Positions 60,952 to 64,000 of a stretch of DNA of 64,000 nucleotides are shown piece after piece. Below the pieces are notes generated by a model. That model saw only the letters and a program-made list of their open reading frames with translations, did no database searches and was not told where the DNA came from. Numbering within the stretch: position 1 is the stretch's first letter; each line of letters opens with the position of its first letter. Origin of the DNA: Saururus chinensis (lineage: Eukaryota > Streptophyta > Magnoliopsida > Piperales > Saururaceae); assembly GCA_035235625.1 (NCBI GenBank), contig CP141143.1, positions 24,597,092 to 24,661,091 of the forward strand, in the 5' to 3' direction. The translations under genes and the position numbers were made by a program.

Positions 60952-61116
60952 CCATAAAAACCATCTCTTTCGTCCGTCGAGGAGGAAGTGTGAACGAGAA
61001 GAGGGAGACTGGCCGGAGCTCGCCCAGAAGTCCATGGCGGCCGCTTTTCTTCCCAGTTTCCGGTCGGACCCAGTTCTCCCCCTTGCTCTTCCTGCTTCCC
61101 GGCCTACTCCCAATTG
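60952..61116 (+). CDS. Promoter and first coding exon of an unidentified gene (partial)
   Basis: A GC-rich gene start on the plus strand: a TATA-like box (CCATAAAAACC) near 60952, then an ATG at 61034 opening an 83-bp frame (MAAAFLPSFRSDPVLPLALP and so on) that meets a good splice donor, TTG|GTAATT, at 61116/61117. The Ala/Pro/Ser/Arg-rich, acid-poor start would suit an organelle targeting peptide. I could not find the next exon with confidence. The following 2.6 kb is T-rich and intron-like, and the first recognisable protein similarity downstream is the PPR-like stretch at 63777, which is broken. The gene probably continues past the window. Confidence 0.35.
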
Positions 61117-63380
61117 GTAATTCTCGCTGAACTTTGCTCTCTTTTATGCACCCAAACATTTCTTCTTTTCCTTCAATTTGTGTGCTGTAACTGCTTGTTT
61201 CGATTGCCATATGAGCTGGGTTTGTGGTAAAGTTCGTTCCCGCAATTGGGTTGTAGCTGCTTTTGATTTTCTTGACGGTTTGCATGTTCAGGGGAGGGAT
61301 TTAACTGTTACAGACGTGGCGGCGATTTGGTGGGCTTTTATCTTTTGTTTGAGTTTTGGTCATTACGGAGTTAGCTTTGTTTCTACAGTGACTCCAGCTT
61401 CTCTTACTGCGGGAAAATGCTACTTGTTCTATTTTTAGCTCTTCTGAATAAGACCAGGGGTCAAAATCAAATGCCATTTGTCTTTGCTGTTTCTTTACTG
61501 AGTTTGTAGGTTTTAGTTCCCGAGATGTCTGTTGATCGAATTCTCATTTACTTCTGCTTACCATGTGAGACAACTCAGTAGGGGGATTGTAGTATTCAAA
61601 ACCGCTTATTGTTATCTTTGTCATTTAGTGGACTTTGGAGACGGTACGATGCTAAGTAGGTTGAAATCTACCCAATTCACGAACAGGGGGTTAGTCAATC
61701 TCGATTTTAAAATAAAATCTTCGAATTTTAGAGTTTTGTGTTAACCATTGTTGATAACACTAAAATTCACAATATAGCGTTAGTGTATCAAGATTTAGTT
61801 TGACATATTTAAAATGTAGCGTTAGTTAATTGGCCTTTGAAATGCAAAATTTGCTATCCTGGGTTGGTAAAAAAAAATCACAAGTTTTATAATGGTCGGA
61901 ATTGAGAACAGTGTCTATAACGTAAGTTTTGGATTTCATCGTATCACTTCTTGAGCTGGTCTTGTGAAATCCAATCGAGCTGGCTTCTCTTCTCCTTCCC
62001 CTTTCATGGCAAACTGTTTTGGGCGAGTGAAAGCCAACCTGAGGGGGAGATCTTTGAGGGAAGCTTGTTCTTTCCCGGAGAAGTGAGCACGGGCTCCATT
62101 ATATTCCTTTTCTCCAGTTCCAGACTTTCAGGTGCCTCTGATCCCTCTCATCTCTTCTCTCTCCCTTTGAACCCTCCTCACTTTTGTTCTCTGTTTTCCA
62201 CTCACGGTCGTCTTCCTCTCTGGACTCGCCCCTCCTCCACCTCTCTGTTTTCCCCTTTCAATTCTAGTCTTACGTTGTTCTTTGTTTTCCTGCTTGGTTG
62301 CTCCACTCATGTCCGATTTCTGCTCCTTTTTTCCCCCCTTCATAGCCAGTTGTGCAGGTCCTACACATTTTTATTTATTATTTATGTTGGGAAAGAATAA
62401 TTCTTTGATTGTGAAAGAATGATTGCTGGCCACCTGACCTGTCTGGTGTTTGGGCAGATATTCTCCTACTGATCAGGGCTAATCCCACTTTGCTTCTGTT
62501 TCAAATCTCTTACAATTTATTTGTTTTTTCCTTTTGCATTGGAGAATTGTGTCTATCTCCCACTGATCAGTGCTAATCCCACTTTGCTATTGCTTGAAAG
62601 TCACATATAGTCTTTTCTCTTACTGGTTGTGATAAGTTATTGATTTCCGCCATTAGAACACTGTTTTCTTATCAGCTGTCAAGCAAGAACAGTTACTGAC
62701 GTACACATGAATTTTGGATATGCCCTTGTAAACATAGTTGACATTCTTTTGGTATGTAGTCCACCTGATAAAATAGGAGGTTTTAAACATGAGCATAGGT
62801 TTTAGAGATGTTAGTTGATATAATTGTGAGAAAGTATTTGTACTTATATCTAATTATATTTTTACTCAATCAAGCTTAGTATTTCTTTTAACTCATATTG
62901 CCATACAATGACTTGCATCTGACTCTGTTTTGATAGGATAAATTGTGACTTCTTTATTACTGTCTTTTCCCGGTTAACGTAAATAGATGTTCCTGGCTCT
63001 TGTCTGCGTTACATGCTAATTGAGCATTGTGAACATTGAAAATAATTCTTAAAATTGACTAGTAGACAAGGAGGAATGCACTGTCTGTGAGTTAATGCAT
63101 GCCAATTTTCTCAGAAAAATTTTCCGAAGATATATGGCATGGACTTCTGGTCTGATTCTGTCTTGTCTAGTGACTAGGTCCAGAACAGTTCCTCATCATG
63201 TGGTAATTTGATCATGTAATATTGTGAACATGCATCTGTTGCTCTGCATTTTGTGGAGTAAAGTTTATCTTTATCTTTTCTTTGGCCAATTTTGGGGATC
63301 ATAATTTGGAATGTCATGTTTGGTCAGATTGAAGTGAAAATTTCTTGCTTTTCTAAAGGAATTGTTGTTTATCCCGTCAT
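61117..63380 (+). other. Intron-like region without recognised exons
   Basis: T-rich on the plus strand, with many possible splice signals. A CT-rich segment at 61950-62400 holds a long open frame that looks like low-complexity leader DNA, not protein. A short near-direct repeat (CTGATCAG.GCTAATCCCACT) occurs at about 62470 and 62563. Confidence 0.4.
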
Positions 63381-63381
63381 T

Positions 63382-63679
63382 ATGGTATTTATAATATTCT
63401 AATATATGATTTCAGTTTTGTTTGTGAATGTTAACATCTTTTAAACAGAGATTTTGATAATCAAACTAATGTCTAATTTAATGCTTGTCTTGGTTGAAAT
63501 GGATACATATAAACATGGATTGACTTTCGAATGGTATTTATAATATTCTAATATATGATTTCAGTTTTGTTTGTGAATGCTAACATCTTTTAAACAGAGA
63601 TTTTGATAATCAAACTAATGTCTAATTTAATGCTTGTCTTGGTTGAAATGGATACATATAGACATGGATTGACTTTTGA
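63382..63679. repeat. 149-bp tandem duplication
   Basis: Units 63382-63530 and 63531-63679 both start ATGGTATTTATAATATTC and end with ATTGACTTT(C/T)GA. They differ at only a handful of positions, so the duplication is recent. Non-coding, just upstream of the PPR-like stretch. Confidence 0.93.
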
Positions 63680-63754
63680 ATGTATCATGTATGCATGTCT
63701 GTTTTTGCATTGCTTAGTTTTAGTGAAGGTAAAACAAGTGATATTGTGCAAATA

Positions 63755-64000
63755 TGGCTGCTGGTACTGAGAGTAAATCCAATTTCATGTCCATGTGATT
63801 AAATATGGACTTAATGCCTTCTTGTCAACGGGCAATTCTCTTATCAATGCTTATTCCAAGTGTGTTTCTATTGCTGATGCTTTGAAGTTTTTCAAATCAA
63901 TTTCTAGCCTTGATCTTTTCACATGGACATTACTGATTGGTTCCTGAGCCTTTCATGGTCTAGCTAAGGAAGCCATAGACTTATTTGAGAAAATGGCATA
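63755..64000 (+). pseudogene. PPR-like fragment, probably a pseudogene, running off the window
   Basis: From about 63777 the plus strand reads like PLS-class pentatricopeptide repeats: a VIKYGL segment, then GNSLINAYSKCVSIADALKF, then LDLFTWTLLIGS, then AFHGLAKEAIDLFEKMA. Such proteins bind organellar RNA. A TGA at 63945-63947 interrupts the frame between LIGS and AFHG. Upstream, at about 63755-63780, the likely continuation is in a different frame, so both a stop and a frameshift are present. It could be a pseudogene or a duplicated fragment; a sequencing error is the main alternative. No start codon or transit peptide is visible nearby. Confidence 0.72.

Noticed and set aside
61951-62400. 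149-codon plus-strand frame rich in Ser, Leu and Phe
   Set aside because: Pyrimidine-rich low-complexity DNA, more like leader or intron sequence. No domain or conserved start.

Overview
The window looks like nuclear DNA of a flowering plant, most likely a monocot. The reasons are short exons with GT-AG introns, GC-rich first exons that fall towards AT-rich 3' ends, many roughly 100-bp MITEs with CTCCCTC-type ends, and dense nested LTR retrotransposons. The species cannot be named from sequence alone.

Layout. 1-4403: decayed 3' part of a chromovirus-type Ty3/gypsy element with its 3' LTR. 4491-7086: a short LTR element without pol, whose 3' LTR is split by a 1.07-kb hAT-type DNA transposon. 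7497-9014 (+): an intronless WD40-repeat gene. 11369-13312 (-): a six-exon plastid-type rhodanese gene, convergent with the WD40 gene. 15413-19324 (-): a six-exon O-fucosyltransferase-family gene. 19.3-28.5 kb: gene-poor, with MITEs and a 137-bp tandem repeat. 28530-32243 (-): a sixteen-exon STRUBBELIG-type LRR receptor kinase gene, with a GC-rich island just upstream. 33.9-36.6 kb: AT-rich, with a compound microsatellite and a SINE. 36.6-57.2 kb: a nest of mobile elements, comprising a minus-strand gypsy fossil split by a 3.5-kb solo LTR, a 2.6-kb inverted-repeat (foldback) structure carrying a 0.5-kb hAT MITE, a second related 3.75-kb solo LTR with a 57-bp tandem array, and further LTR-type sequence. 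57.2-60.8 kb: MITEs and a GC-rich patch. 60.9-64.0 kb: a GC-rich promoter and first exon on the plus strand, a 149-bp tandem duplication, and a PPR-like fragment with a stop codon.

I rebuilt three multi-exon genes by hand. In each the exons add up to a whole number of codons: 234, 544 and 740 residues. They are ordinary housekeeping or signalling genes and show no sign of working as one pathway. The mobile-element stratigraphy is the most informative part: several insertions can be proved by target-site duplications visible in the window. I found no CRISPR array, operon, tRNA or rRNA gene, and nothing I would call a new molecular system.
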